From assembly GCA_002084535.1 (NCBI GenBank), contig NBLI01000078.1, forward strand, positions 1 to 11,701: a DNA stretch of 11,701 nt, read 5' to 3'. The translations under genes and the position numbers were made by a program. A model generated the notes under the pieces. It had not been told where the DNA came from. It did no database searches and saw only the letters and a program-made list of their open reading frames with translations. Within the stretch, counting starts at the first letter, position 1. Each line of letters opens with the position of its first letter. This document shows, piece after piece, positions 1 to 7,394 of this stretch. This DNA comes from Candidatus Zhuqueibacterota bacterium 4572_119 (GTDB taxonomy: Bacteria > Zhuqueibacterota > Zhuqueibacteria > Thermofontimicrobiales > Thermofontimicrobiaceae).

Positions 1-25
1 GAAAATCCTGTAATCCTGTCAAAAA
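1..25. repeat. Partial ATCCTGT-type intergenic repeat at window edge
   Basis: Positions 2-21 read AAAATCCTGTAATCCTGTCA. The exact reverse complement of this 20-mer occurs at 9902-9921, so the same interspersed repeat family is present twice in the window. The copy here looks like one arm of a palindromic element whose other arm lies outside the window. It is noncoding and sits downstream of the terminator at 62-97. Confidence 0.7.
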
Positions 26-61
26 TTTTATATGACGCGAAAAGATTTGGAGGATTTGGTT

Positions 62-97
62 TAAAATAAAAAAGGCGCCTTACTAAATCAGGCGCCT
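62..97 (-). terminator. Rho-independent terminator closing the minus-strand gene series
   Basis: The octamer AGGCGCCT occurs at 73-80 and 90-97. It is its own reverse complement, so the two copies form an 8-bp GC-rich stem around a 9-nt loop. Read on the minus strand, the stem is followed directly by a T-rich tract (TTTTTTATTTT, complement of 62-72). The hairpin lies 25 bp beyond the stop codon at 122-124, where a terminator for the minus-strand genes is expected. Confidence 0.9.
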
Positions 98-121
98 CTT
101 AAAAAGGAAACAATTTAGCCG

Positions 122-871
122 TTATCGCAACAGCAGCATTTTTTTTGAGTTGGTGTAAAACTCTGATTTTAATTGATAGATGTAAATACCACCTGATACA
201 TCTTTCCCATTTTGGTCGCGTCCGTCCCAGGATACCTGCATTGTCGGCTCCACAGTGTCTGTGATGTATTCCGCTTTCAGATAATCTGAATAAAAAAGGG
301 AGTCATTTTCGTTTCCATCTTCAATTAAATCGTAACCAATGTTTTGACCCGAAAGGAGCATTTTTCCGCCATTGTTAATAAAAGTTGAAATCAGAGCCTG
401 TTCATCTGAAGTAAGTGAAGATTCGCGGTCATCACCGGTTATCCAGATCATGGTATCAAAATCATTTAGCGTATCAGCCGGAAGCCCGTCCACGTGAATA
501 TCCCAATTAAAAGTGTAAATCAATGACTGCTTCAAATACGAAATTATGATCTGCTCATAATTTTCACCATTATCATCATCGATTAAAATGATGTGAGATT
601 TGCCCACTTCGATATAAAAACTGTCCGCTGCCGAGTATCCATTTGCCGCGGAAATATCGAGTACAAGCGAAACGAATTCACCAACAGCATTTTCAGAAAG
701 TGAAAGGACAAACGGATCTGATTCGTTGGACGCGACTTCTCTATGTCCGACATTTCCGAATTCAACTGTAGCATTTTGAATGGAGATTAAAGGATGGCTT
801 GTTGTCAATGTGATGGAAATATCTTATGCGTCTGATCCAAGATTATCAATTTCTAAAAATAACTGTATCGT
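122..871 (-). pseudogene. Displaced 3' part of secreted peptidase: CARDB-like and FlgD-like sorting tail, broken
   Basis: Reading on from the M1 peptidase in the +1 frame gives an Ig/CARDB-like stretch (…FLEIDNLGSDA, then a TAA stop at 824-826, then DISITLTTSHPL…). A Rossmann-like segment follows (IILIDDDNGENYEQ, then MIWITGDDRESSLTSDEQ and GGKMLLSGQNIGYDL). The C-terminus has the FlgD-like outer-membrane export/anchoring pattern WDGRDQNGKDVSGGIYIYQL … KKMLLLR. The longest stop-free stretch can only begin at a TTG (808) with no ribosome-binding site, so it is unlikely to be an independent gene. The FlgD domain lacks its N-terminal strands: the Rossmann-like part runs from SDYLKAEYITDT straight into VEPTMQVSWDG near 250-262, suggesting an internal deletion. 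I read this as the decayed tail of the preceding peptidase gene. The alternatives are a real split gene or assembly errors. Confidence 0.7.
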
Positions 872-2465
872 TCATCAATGTATGCGTTACAATGTTTGTA
901 TCGACTGATATAGAAACAATAGAAATATCCAGCGGCATTTTATAAAGTGGGTATTCTGTTTGGATCTGATCGATATATCCTTCCACCCGGTATGTGCCAT
1001 CACCCAGATCAGTTGAAGTCCACGCGTATTCATAAATCGGGTAGCCGGATTCATAAATCCATTGATGAAAAAAGTACTCTAAATCCATCCCGGAAACCTG
1101 CTCACAAAGTTCTTGAAACTCCTCTGTTGTTGCCGTACCGAATCGGTGTTCGGGTGAATTATAATACGTACTGAGAATTTCAAAAAATGTTGTATCGCCA
1201 ACAACATGTCTGAGCATGTGTAAAACCCATGAAGCTTTGTTATAGCTCAAAGCGCCGCTAAAAATGGTTTGAGTCAACGGGTCTTCGACGTAAATGGTTC
1301 CCGGTCCCAAATAGAAACTTTCCTGCAATTGATACATGCTCGCGGTATGGGGACCGTAAATATGTCCATAAGCATGTTCTGCCCAGAGAGCTTCGGAGTA
1401 AGTGGCAAACCCTTCATTAAGCCAGATATGATGCCAGGTGTCACAAGTAATCAAATCCCCCCACCATTGATGCGCAAGTTCGTGAGCATAAACCCATTCG
1501 TTCCAAAAAGAGAAACTGGAGCAGGTTTGATGTTCCATGGCGCCGCCGCCGAGAAAATCAGCATGACCATATTTTTCATCCAAATATGGATATGGTCCAA
1601 AAATATCTGAAAAGAATCCGATCTGGTCTTTTATTAACGCGTTAATTCCCTGTAATTCATTGACATGATTCGGGAACATATAAAAGTGTATTTTCATGGT
1701 GTCCGCAAGGTCATTGTAAATATAATTATCATATTCAACCGTATAAGGATGAATCGCCAGCGATACAAGATACGAAACAATCGGGTATTTTTCATGCCAC
1801 CAGTAGGTAGTGTTTGCGCCTTCTTTGATTGTTTCTCTTAAAACACCATTAGACGCGACTATCAATTCAGACGGAACAGTTACACGAATATCAACAGAAT
1901 CAGCTTTGTCTGATGGTATGTCTTTGCAGGGCCACCAGGCTCTTGCTCCGTAAGGTTGACTCAATGTCCAGATCATCGGGCTGCCATGATAAGAGCTAAA
2001 TCCAAATCCATACAAGGGCAGTCCATGATATTCCACAACAAAATCAAAGTGCTGTCCCTGGGAATAGTCCTGATCCAGATTGACAGTGAGAATGTTGTTA
2101 GTGTGGGTATAGGTTAGATTTGTACCGGGATTTTCTGTTAAATACAAACCATCAATTGTCATATTGTTGATGAAATTCAATTCAACATAATTCAGCCCTG
2201 AAGATAAAACCGCTCCGACTATTTGAACTTTTCCTGTTAGAATTTCTGTTGTTGGGTCGGGTATTAAATCGAGAGAATAATACTTGACATCATATTCTTC
2301 CTGATTTTGAGTTTTTTCTGACTCACTTTGCAGCATTTTTTTAATGTGAATATTTTTTTGTTCGATCATTTTTTCGCGTTGGCTTTGCATGTTGAATTTG
2401 GGAAGTTGAGCGAAAGCGGAATATGTGAGTAGAAATAGTGTTAGAAAAATAAAATATTTTTTCAA
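846..2465 (-). CDS. Secreted M1-family zinc aminopeptidase (C-terminally truncated)
   Basis: This is a gluzincin metallopeptidase expected to trim N-terminal residues from peptides outside the cytoplasm. With the TTG start chosen here it has 539 residues. Residues 1-20 (MKKYFIFLTLFLLTYSAFAQ) are a clear signal peptide. The exopeptidase motif GGGAME is at 306-311. The zinc site HELAH is at 328-332, with the third ligand Glu351 in LNEGFATY. A likely catalytic Tyr is at 408 (SYNKASWVLHMLR). The TTG start is preferred over the upstream ATG at 2537 because a strong AGGAGGT lies 6 nt before it and the signal peptide then begins at residue 1. The frame ends in the C-terminal beta domain at NDTVIFRN, short of the usual domain end, and the sequence continues in another frame with a sorting tail. 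The catalytic domain is complete, so activity is possible, but surface anchoring is probably lost. Confidence 0.88.
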   Translation of the reverse strand: MKKYFIFLTLFLLTYSAFAQLPKFNMQSQREKMIEQKNIHIKKMLQSESEKTQNQEEYDVKYYSLDLIPDPTTEILTGKVQIVGAVLSSGLNYVELNFINNMTIDGLYLTENPGTNLTYTHTNNILTVNLDQDYSQGQHFDFVVEYHGLPLYGFGFSSYHGSPMIWTLSQPYGARAWWPCKDIPSDKADSVDIRVTVPSELIVASNGVLRETIKEGANTTYWWHEKYPIVSYLVSLAIHPYTVEYDNYIYNDLADTMKIHFYMFPNHVNELQGINALIKDQIGFFSDIFGPYPYLDEKYGHADFLGGGAMEHQTCSSFSFWNEWVYAHELAHQWWGDLITCDTWHHIWLNEGFATYSEALWAEHAYGHIYGPHTASMYQLQESFYLGPGTIYVEDPLTQTIFSGALSYNKASWVLHMLRHVVGDTTFFEILSTYYNSPEHRFGTATTEEFQELCEQVSGMDLEYFFHQWIYESGYPIYEYAWTSTDLGDGTYRVEGYIDQIQTEYPLYKMPLDISIVSISVDTNIVTHTLMNDTVIFRN

Positions 2466-2470
2466 AATGT

Positions 2471-2478
2471 AACCTCCT
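2471..2478 (-). promoter_or_regulatory. Strong RBS defining a TTG start
   Basis: On the minus strand AGGAGGTT (2478-2471) lies a few bases before a TTG codon at 2465-2463, which opens directly into MKKYFIFLT. This sets the start of the M1 peptidase 24 codons inside the longest open frame. Confidence 0.8.
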
Positions 2479-2638
2479 GGTTTATCCTGATTGAATGTGA
2501 TTTGGATTTTTTTTAGGGAAAATTTTATAACTGACATGGGAGCTTGTACGGAACGAGCAAGGAAATGTTACGGTGATATTTTGTACAAAAGTTGTATGTT
2601 TTTGAGTGATTTTTTTTTAAATTCAGGCTTGTGGGATT

Positions 2639-4036
2639 CTAATTTAAATCAGCACTTTCGCGCACAATCGAAAATTTATCAAACATTTTCAAATCATCCC
2701 GGATTATCTGAAAAGTCGCCTGCCAATTTTTTTCGCCTAATTTCTCAATGTCCACATCAAGAAAACTGTATGAATCAGCTTTTACCCAATCGTAAAAATA
2801 TCGGCTGTAGAATGGCTCCCCATCATTATCGTTAATATCTATCCAGCTTTGCCAACCGTCCGCTGGCTTTCGCGCGCTTTGACCAGAATTGCCAATGATA
2901 AAATAGTTCAAATTTCTGGGATCGCTGTCGTCCATTTTTTTCTCAAATCCTTCCGGTCCGGTTAAGCAGCGTTCCACATGGTGATCGTGCGCGCAAAAGA
3001 CAGCATCAACGCCGTATTCGCGGAAAACCGGGTCAAGAATCCTGATGTGGTATCCGCTCTGGACCTCATCGGGAGCGCCATGCGGTCCGCGGGAATAGGG
3101 AGCGGGGTGCATTACAATAAAAGTAAAAACAGAATTTTTTTGAGCTTTTTCTAATTCCTTCAATAACCATAAATATTGCTCGCTGTTAGGTTCCCAATCA
3201 GGAGTTGAACCGTCCGGTAAATATTGGTGATTGTCGTGTTGGTCGTTGCTGGTGTTGTTGGTATCCAGAATGATGAATGATGCCACGCCATAGCGAAAAG
3301 AATAATACCGTTCTTCCCACAGATCGTTTTTGCTATTGTTCTTCGGATTACTGACATAGGCTTTGTATCTTGCCATTGTTGTTTTTAAATTACCGTCGCT
3401 GTAAAAAGTTCGCGAGCTGTATATTTCATGGTTCCCAACAACGAGGTAATATGGAATAGAACTGGCAAATTTTAAGCCCGGATCATCTGGGTCAGAATTT
3501 GTACAAATCCGGCGCCAAAACCTGTCCCAATGAATTTGGTCTCCGCTATAAACCATGTCGCCAAGATGAAACGCAAAGTCAGGGTTCCTGTCAAAAGCGA
3601 TTTTGGTGATTGCCCGGTGATTTTGAATTACTTTGTCATTGTCTGTTCTGCCATCACCCAAAATGACGAAGTGAAAATCGCTGTTTGTTCTTACGGCAGT
3701 GTGAAATGTATAAGTTCCACTTTTGGTGTCGTCCGATTTAACAAAATAGTGATAACTATTTTCTGGCTTTAAATTGGTAATGGTAGCTTCATGCAGATAT
3801 TTATCCACGGATTCGATGTATCGGCTGGCGGCTTTTTTGATAATTTCCGGTTCAACCTGACCATATTTCACATTGTTTTTTTGCGTCTCATTGCGCGTCC
3901 ACCAAAGTATGGTGATTTCTGTTTGAGAGACATTTTGGATGTAGGGTTGGATGTAAAGGGACGCGGTATTTTTTCCATAAATCGAAACATTGAGTATCAG
4001 CGAAATTATTGCTGTTTTTATTATTAATTTTTTCAT
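2639..4036 (-). CDS. Secreted purple acid phosphatase-like metallophosphoesterase
   Basis: This predicted exported dinuclear-metal phosphoesterase has 465 residues. Residues 1 to about 21 (MKKLIIKTAIISLILNVSIYG) form a signal peptide. Residues 25-113 are an FN3-like N-terminal domain of purple acid phosphatases (YIQPYIQNVSQTEITILWWT … HYFVKSD). The calcineurin-like domain shows the ordered metal motifs: GDGR (Asp128), GDMVYSGD (Asp160, Tyr163), GNHE (Asn202, His203), VMH (His310) and AHDHHVER (His350, His352). The last replaces the usual GHxHxYER, with Ala for Gly. The ATG follows GAAAGG by 5 nt. It lies 108 bp after dctM and 173 bp before the peptidase start, so co-transcription is possible but not shown. 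The substrate (phosphomonoester, diester or nucleotide) cannot be read from the sequence. There is no C-terminal sorting tail, so it is probably periplasmic or secreted. Confidence 0.9.
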   Translation of the reverse strand: MKKLIIKTAIISLILNVSIYGKNTASLYIQPYIQNVSQTEITILWWTRNETQKNNVKYGQVEPEIIKKAASRYIESVDKYLHEATITNLKPENSYHYFVKSDDTKSGTYTFHTAVRTNSDFHFVILGDGRTDNDKVIQNHRAITKIAFDRNPDFAFHLGDMVYSGDQIHWDRFWRRICTNSDPDDPGLKFASSIPYYLVVGNHEIYSSRTFYSDGNLKTTMARYKAYVSNPKNNSKNDLWEERYYSFRYGVASFIILDTNNTSNDQHDNHQYLPDGSTPDWEPNSEQYLWLLKELEKAQKNSVFTFIVMHPAPYSRGPHGAPDEVQSGYHIRILDPVFREYGVDAVFCAHDHHVERCLTGPEGFEKKMDDSDPRNLNYFIIGNSGQSARKPADGWQSWIDINDNDGEPFYSRYFYDWVKADSYSFLDVDIEKLGEKNWQATFQIIRDDLKMFDKFSIVRESADLN

Positions 4037-4144
4037 TTATGCCTTTCAAGAAATAAATTAAAATCTGCCTAAATAGTAGATTACGTGATTTTTATTATGA
4101 ATAGAATTTGTGAATTGGTGGCAATCAAAAGTGTTGAAATCCGC

Positions 4145-5422
4145 TTATTTCCCAAACAACCTAACCAGCCACAAACTCAAGTCCGGTACATAAGTAATCA
4201 CCAAAAGCGCGATCAGATAGATGATTAAAAACGGCAGGGCGGAAGTATATAATTTAATTATTGATTTGTTAAAACGGAAACTGGAAATAAATAAGTTCAA
4301 TCCTACTGGTGGAGTAAAATAGCCAATTTCCAGGTTGGCTAAAAATATAATTCCCAAATGCACCGGATCCACGCCGAATTCCCTGGCAATGGGGGAGATG
4401 AGCGGAACGACCACGATGATGGCTGAAAACATATCCATCATACAGCCAACAATGAGCAGCAGAATATTGAGCAGAATCAGGAAGACAATTTTACTGCTAA
4501 TGAAAGTACTCATAAATTCCAGAATTTTCATGGGGATTTGTTCGTCGATGAGATAATTGGTCAATCCCATGGCAGTTCCCAAAATAACAAGAATTCCGCC
4601 TACCAGCAGCATACTTTCTTTCATGATTCTGGGCACGTCTTTGAAAAAGTTGAGGTCGCGATGGACAAAAACTTCAATGATCAGCACGTAAAAAGCTGTT
4701 ACAGCGGCGGCTTCCGTGGCAGTGAAAAATCCGCCATAAATTCCACCGACAATTAAAAAGGGTAATGGCAGTTCCCATATAGCTGATTTAATGGAAATAA
4801 ATAATGTTTTAAAATGAAAGCTCGTGCGCGGTACCTTTTCGATGATTCCCATTCTAACGCTATAAAATGACAACAGTAAAATCAGCAGAAATCCGGGGAT
4901 AATTCCGGCTAAAAAAAGTTGGTCGATGCTGATTTTCGCGACCAGTCCGTATAAAATAATGGGCAGGCTTGGCGGAAACAGCAATCCCAGGCTGCCGGAT
5001 GAAGTGATGAGACCCAGTGAGAATTTTTCCGAATACCGTTCTTTGAGCAAAACAGGGTATAGCAATCCTCCCAACGCCACAATTGTTACACCCGACGCGC
5101 CTGTAAACGCTGTGAAAAAAGCGCAGGTAACCAGGGCGACAATCGCCAGCCCTCCGGGCATCCAGCCGAATAAAGCTTTGGCAAGATTAACCAATCGTTT
5201 GGGAGATTGGCTTTCAGCCAGAACATAACCGGCAAAAGTGAACAGCGGAATTGCCAGCAAAGTTGGCGCGCTGGCTAACCGGTACATTTCGATGATAACA
5301 GCCGCGATGTTAATGTCCAGCGCGTGAAAACTCAACAACGCGATTGCCGCGATGATGGAAAACAGGGGAGCGCCCAATAGCGCGAATAAGATTAGCGTCA
5401 AACCAATAAGAATTGTTGTCAT
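4145..5422 (-). CDS. dctM: TRAP transporter large membrane subunit DctM
   Basis: This is the ion-coupled transport channel subunit of a tripartite ATP-independent periplasmic transporter, in the inner membrane. Its 425 residues match the usual family length, with hydrophobic segments throughout. Family signatures are IPLFTFAG (58-65), FTGASGVTIVALGG (106-119) and SSGSLGLLFPPSLPI (141-155). A second half repeats the pattern around GYFTPPVGLNLF. The ATG overlaps the dctQ stop by 4 bp (ATGA, 5419-5422), the usual sign of translational coupling. It works with DctQ (5419-5925) and the binding protein DctP (6159-7163). No terminator is visible in the 108 bp to the phosphatase. The frame is intact. 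Confidence 0.96.
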   Translation of the reverse strand: MTTILIGLTLILFALLGAPLFSIIAAIALLSFHALDINIAAVIIEMYRLASAPTLLAIPLFTFAGYVLAESQSPKRLVNLAKALFGWMPGGLAIVALVTCAFFTAFTGASGVTIVALGGLLYPVLLKERYSEKFSLGLITSSGSLGLLFPPSLPIILYGLVAKISIDQLFLAGIIPGFLLILLLSFYSVRMGIIEKVPRTSFHFKTLFISIKSAIWELPLPFLIVGGIYGGFFTATEAAAVTAFYVLIIEVFVHRDLNFFKDVPRIMKESMLLVGGILVILGTAMGLTNYLIDEQIPMKILEFMSTFISSKIVFLILLNILLLIVGCMMDMFSAIIVVVPLISPIAREFGVDPVHLGIIFLANLEIGYFTPPVGLNLFISSFRFNKSIIKLYTSALPFLIIYLIALLVITYVPDLSLWLVRLFGK

Positions 5423-5925
5423 GATGGCTCTTCCTCCAGTTTCACTTTTCTTATTGTTAGTAATTTTTCCAATGCATGGAGAAAGAAGCGGAACATCATG
5501 AGTCCAAAGCCGATAGCAATGATAATCTGAAAAATCCAGACAGGTATTCCCGCGAATAAAATTGACCCGCTTTCTTTTTCAAAGCCGATGAAAGTGATTG
5601 CCGCTTTCATCAGAAAAAAGCTAACCACAGCAGCGAAAAAATTGGTAAAAATGTCCGCGATTCTTTTTATTCCAGGGGATAAAACTCTTGAGAGCACATC
5701 GATGTTGATATGTCTGTTTTCCTTAGTCGCCAGGGAAGCGCCAAGAAAAGCTACCCACAATACCAAATGGCGCAGAAAAGTATCTCCCCAGAAAAGTGAG
5801 GTCGAAAAGAAATTTCTCAGAATGACCTGTGTGAACGAGAGAAGAATCATGGTGCTCAAGCATAAAATGAGGAATGTTGTTTCAATTTTAGCGAGAAGGT
5901 TATTGATCCATTGAATGTATTTCAA
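5419..5925 (-). CDS. dctQ: TRAP transporter small membrane subunit DctQ
   Basis: This is the small four-helix subunit that partners DctM in the membrane. It has 168 residues, with hydrophobic segments near 17-36, 50-66, 87-110 and 127-150. The DctQ signature is present: FTQVILRNFF (31-40), an Asp at 48, then RHLVLWVAFLGASLATKENRHI (52-73) with conserved Arg, His and Trp. The start is a TTG at 5925-5923, preceded by GGAG with an 8-nt gap. The stop overlaps dctM by 4 bp. Upstream, 233 bp separate it from dctP, an unusually wide gap for a TRAP operon, and this gap is filled by a palindromic repeat. Confidence 0.94.
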   Translation of the reverse strand: MKYIQWINNLLAKIETTFLILCLSTMILLSFTQVILRNFFSTSLFWGDTFLRHLVLWVAFLGASLATKENRHINIDVLSRVLSPGIKRIADIFTNFFAAVVSFFLMKAAITFIGFEKESGSILFAGIPVWIFQIIIAIGFGLMMFRFFLHALEKLLTIRKVKLEEEPS

Positions 5926-5933
5926 CTGTTAAA

Positions 5934-5937
5934 CTCC
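5934..5937 (-). promoter_or_regulatory. RBS supporting the TTG start of dctQ
   Basis: On the minus strand CCGGAG lies 8 nt before TTG AAA TAC (M-K-Y). It supports the non-ATG start of dctQ and shows that the gene has its own ribosome-binding site despite the repeat inserted upstream. Confidence 0.6.
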
Positions 5938-5987
5938 GGGTGTGATTTTAAAGGGTGATTTGTTTACAAAGTATCGTGGTTGTTTTG

Positions 5988-6137
5988 CCACAGAGCCACA
6001 AGGGACACAGAGAAATAAATGAAAAACAATTAGTTAATTCTATTACGATGGCTATTAAACAAAACAGCAGAAACAATATAAATCCAAATTATAAAATCAG
6101 TATTTAACAATTCTTGGTGTCCTCTGTGTCTCGGTGG
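5988..6137. repeat. CACAGAG-type imperfect palindromic intergenic repeat
   Basis: Left arm 5988-6012 (starting CCACAGAGCCACAAGGGACA) and right arm 6113-6137 (reverse complement starting CCACCGAGACACAGAGGACA) match at 19 of 25 positions. They flank about 100 bp of AT-rich sequence with no recognised gene. From general knowledge, CACAGAG/GACACAGAG repeats are common interspersed intergenic elements in several phyla. This copy fills most of the 233-bp gap between dctP and dctQ. On transcription of the TRAP operon it could form a long hairpin between the binding-protein and membrane-subunit coding regions, which may lower expression of the membrane subunits. That role is inference. Confidence 0.7.
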
Positions 6138-6158
6138 TTTGTTTTTTTATTAATAGTT

Positions 6159-7163
6159 TCACCGCTCGTTAGCTGCTCTGAATTTATCCAGCGCCTGTTC
6201 CACTTCCTCGACCAACGAAAGCGGATAGAGCCTGGGAACCATCATGCGACGGGCTTTTTTCCCGGCTTCGTAGAATTGCTTCATTTGGTCCGCCGGCGGA
6301 GAAGCTACTATCTGAATTCCCTGGTCTTTTAATGCTTTGATTGATTTTTGATTTTCTTCACGACTTAACAGCATCAGTTTTTCAAGATACGACTTCGAAG
6401 TTTCCAACAATATTTTTTGATAATCTTCCGGTAATTTTTTGAACATTTTTTTGGAAATCAGAACCGCTCCAGCCGCGTCAGCAAGGGAAAATTCCATCAT
6501 GTATTTGGTTTTGGTGAACCACTGCAGGGCAATGGCAGCCAAGGGAGAAGTGTAAACACCGTCAACCATTCCGGTTTGCAAAGCTGTCATCACATCAATC
6601 ACTGATAGCGGAATAGGGCTGATTCCCAGGGCTTTAAAAGTTGATTCAGCGACAAGGTCGCCCTCCCACATCCACATTTTAACATTTTTCATATCCGCGA
6701 GTTTATTCACCGGGTTATTGGAATAAACATAAACAAAACCAACATCTGCCCAGCCTAAAAGAATATACCCTTCCTTTTCAAATCCCCGCGCGAATTTGTC
6801 AAAAAATTTATTTTGAATAAAATCGACTTCATTGTAATTTCTGAACAAAAAGGGCGAATCAAAAATTCTTACTTCTGGCAATATTTCACCCAAACCAACA
6901 CCGGTAAATCCGGCGCTGTGCAATTGTCCCATGCGGATTTTTCGCAGAACATCTTTTTCATCTCCGGCGACTCCTCCGGGATACAAACGAAAGCCAACAT
7001 CTCCATTTGTTTGTTTCCGAATTTCCTGGTCAAGTTCCTTCATGACGTTCATCCAGGTGGAACCTTCGGGAGCCAGACTGGCAAATTTAATTTTGTATTT
7101 TTGGGCGAAAGAAAGCGATGTTACTATCGTAAGGGAAAGAAAAAGTAGAATAAATTTCTTCAT
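6159..7163 (-). CDS. dctP: TRAP transporter periplasmic solute-binding protein, DctP family
   Basis: This is the periplasmic receptor that captures the substrate and delivers it to DctQM. It has 334 residues, the usual length. Signal peptide residues 1-20 (MKKFILLFLSLTIVTSLSFA) are followed by the family start IKFASLAPEGSTW. Other family stretches are YPGGVAGDEKDVLRKIRMGQ (61-80), FDSPFLFRNYNEVD (101-114), SVIDVMTALQTGMVDGVYTS (187-206) and a C-terminal helical region. At the position where classic DctP/SiaP proteins carry the carboxylate-binding Arg (…LKIRV…), this protein reads VKMWMWEGD (161-169), with Trp164 aligned to the Arg. This points to a subfamily with altered ligand recognition. 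The ATG follows TGGAG by 5 nt. A tatT remnant lies upstream and dctQM downstream. The substrate is unknown. Confidence 0.93.
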   Translation of the reverse strand: MKKFILLFLSLTIVTSLSFAQKYKIKFASLAPEGSTWMNVMKELDQEIRKQTNGDVGFRLYPGGVAGDEKDVLRKIRMGQLHSAGFTGVGLGEILPEVRIFDSPFLFRNYNEVDFIQNKFFDKFARGFEKEGYILLGWADVGFVYVYSNNPVNKLADMKNVKMWMWEGDLVAESTFKALGISPIPLSVIDVMTALQTGMVDGVYTSPLAAIALQWFTKTKYMMEFSLADAAGAVLISKKMFKKLPEDYQKILLETSKSYLEKLMLLSREENQKSIKALKDQGIQIVASPPADQMKQFYEAGKKARRMMVPRLYPLSLVEEVEQALDKFRAANER

Positions 7164-7227
7164 AGAATCTCCAGAAATATGATGTTTATGTTTTTCTTTG
7201 ACGACTTGAACCTTGTATTCATGAGTC

Positions 7228-7277
7228 TAATTTGAATTAATTGAGGTATTATATTGACCTAAATTAACTTAATTAGG
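7228..7277. other. Long imperfect inverted repeat upstream of dctP
   Basis: Arms 7228-7248 (CTAATTTGAATTAATTGAGGT) and 7258-7277 (reverse complement CTAATTAAGTTAATTTAGGT) pair with few mismatches around a 9-nt loop, 65 bp upstream of the dctP ATG. Read on the minus strand it has no following T-run, so it is not a convincing terminator. It may be an operator or a leader hairpin for dctP. The rest of the 231-bp gap (7164-7394) is AT-rich. It probably includes decayed 3' sequence of tatT near 7387-7394 and the dctP ribosome-binding site at 7169-7172. I see no clear promoter. Confidence 0.4.
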
Positions 7278-7394
7278 GCAGTAGAAAATAAGAATCAAAA
7301 TATTTTATTTTTACTTTAACAGAGCAATTTTGGGAAAAATTCATGAGTCCATTCTAAAAACCAGGTATTTTAAGATTTTTCATAAATTATGGTG

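Noticed and set aside
122..808. Independent small secreted protein
   Set aside because: It can only start at a TTG with no ribosome-binding site, has no signal peptide, begins in the middle of a beta-sandwich domain, and its frame extends back past a stop codon into related sequence.
947..1174. Plus-strand open frame of 75 codons within the peptidase gene
   Set aside because: It lies antisense to the conserved M1 coding sequence, has no recognisable domain and no convincing ribosome-binding site; it is a shadow frame.
2590..2650. AT-rich inverted repeat TTTAAATT…AATTTAAA after the phosphatase gene as a terminator
   Set aside because: The stem is only A and T, the loop is long, and on the minus strand it is followed by A residues instead of T.
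5926..6158. tRNA or small RNA gene in the dctP-dctQ gap
   Set aside because: No cloverleaf or conserved T-loop is visible; the gap is explained by the CACAGAG palindromic repeat plus AT-rich filler.
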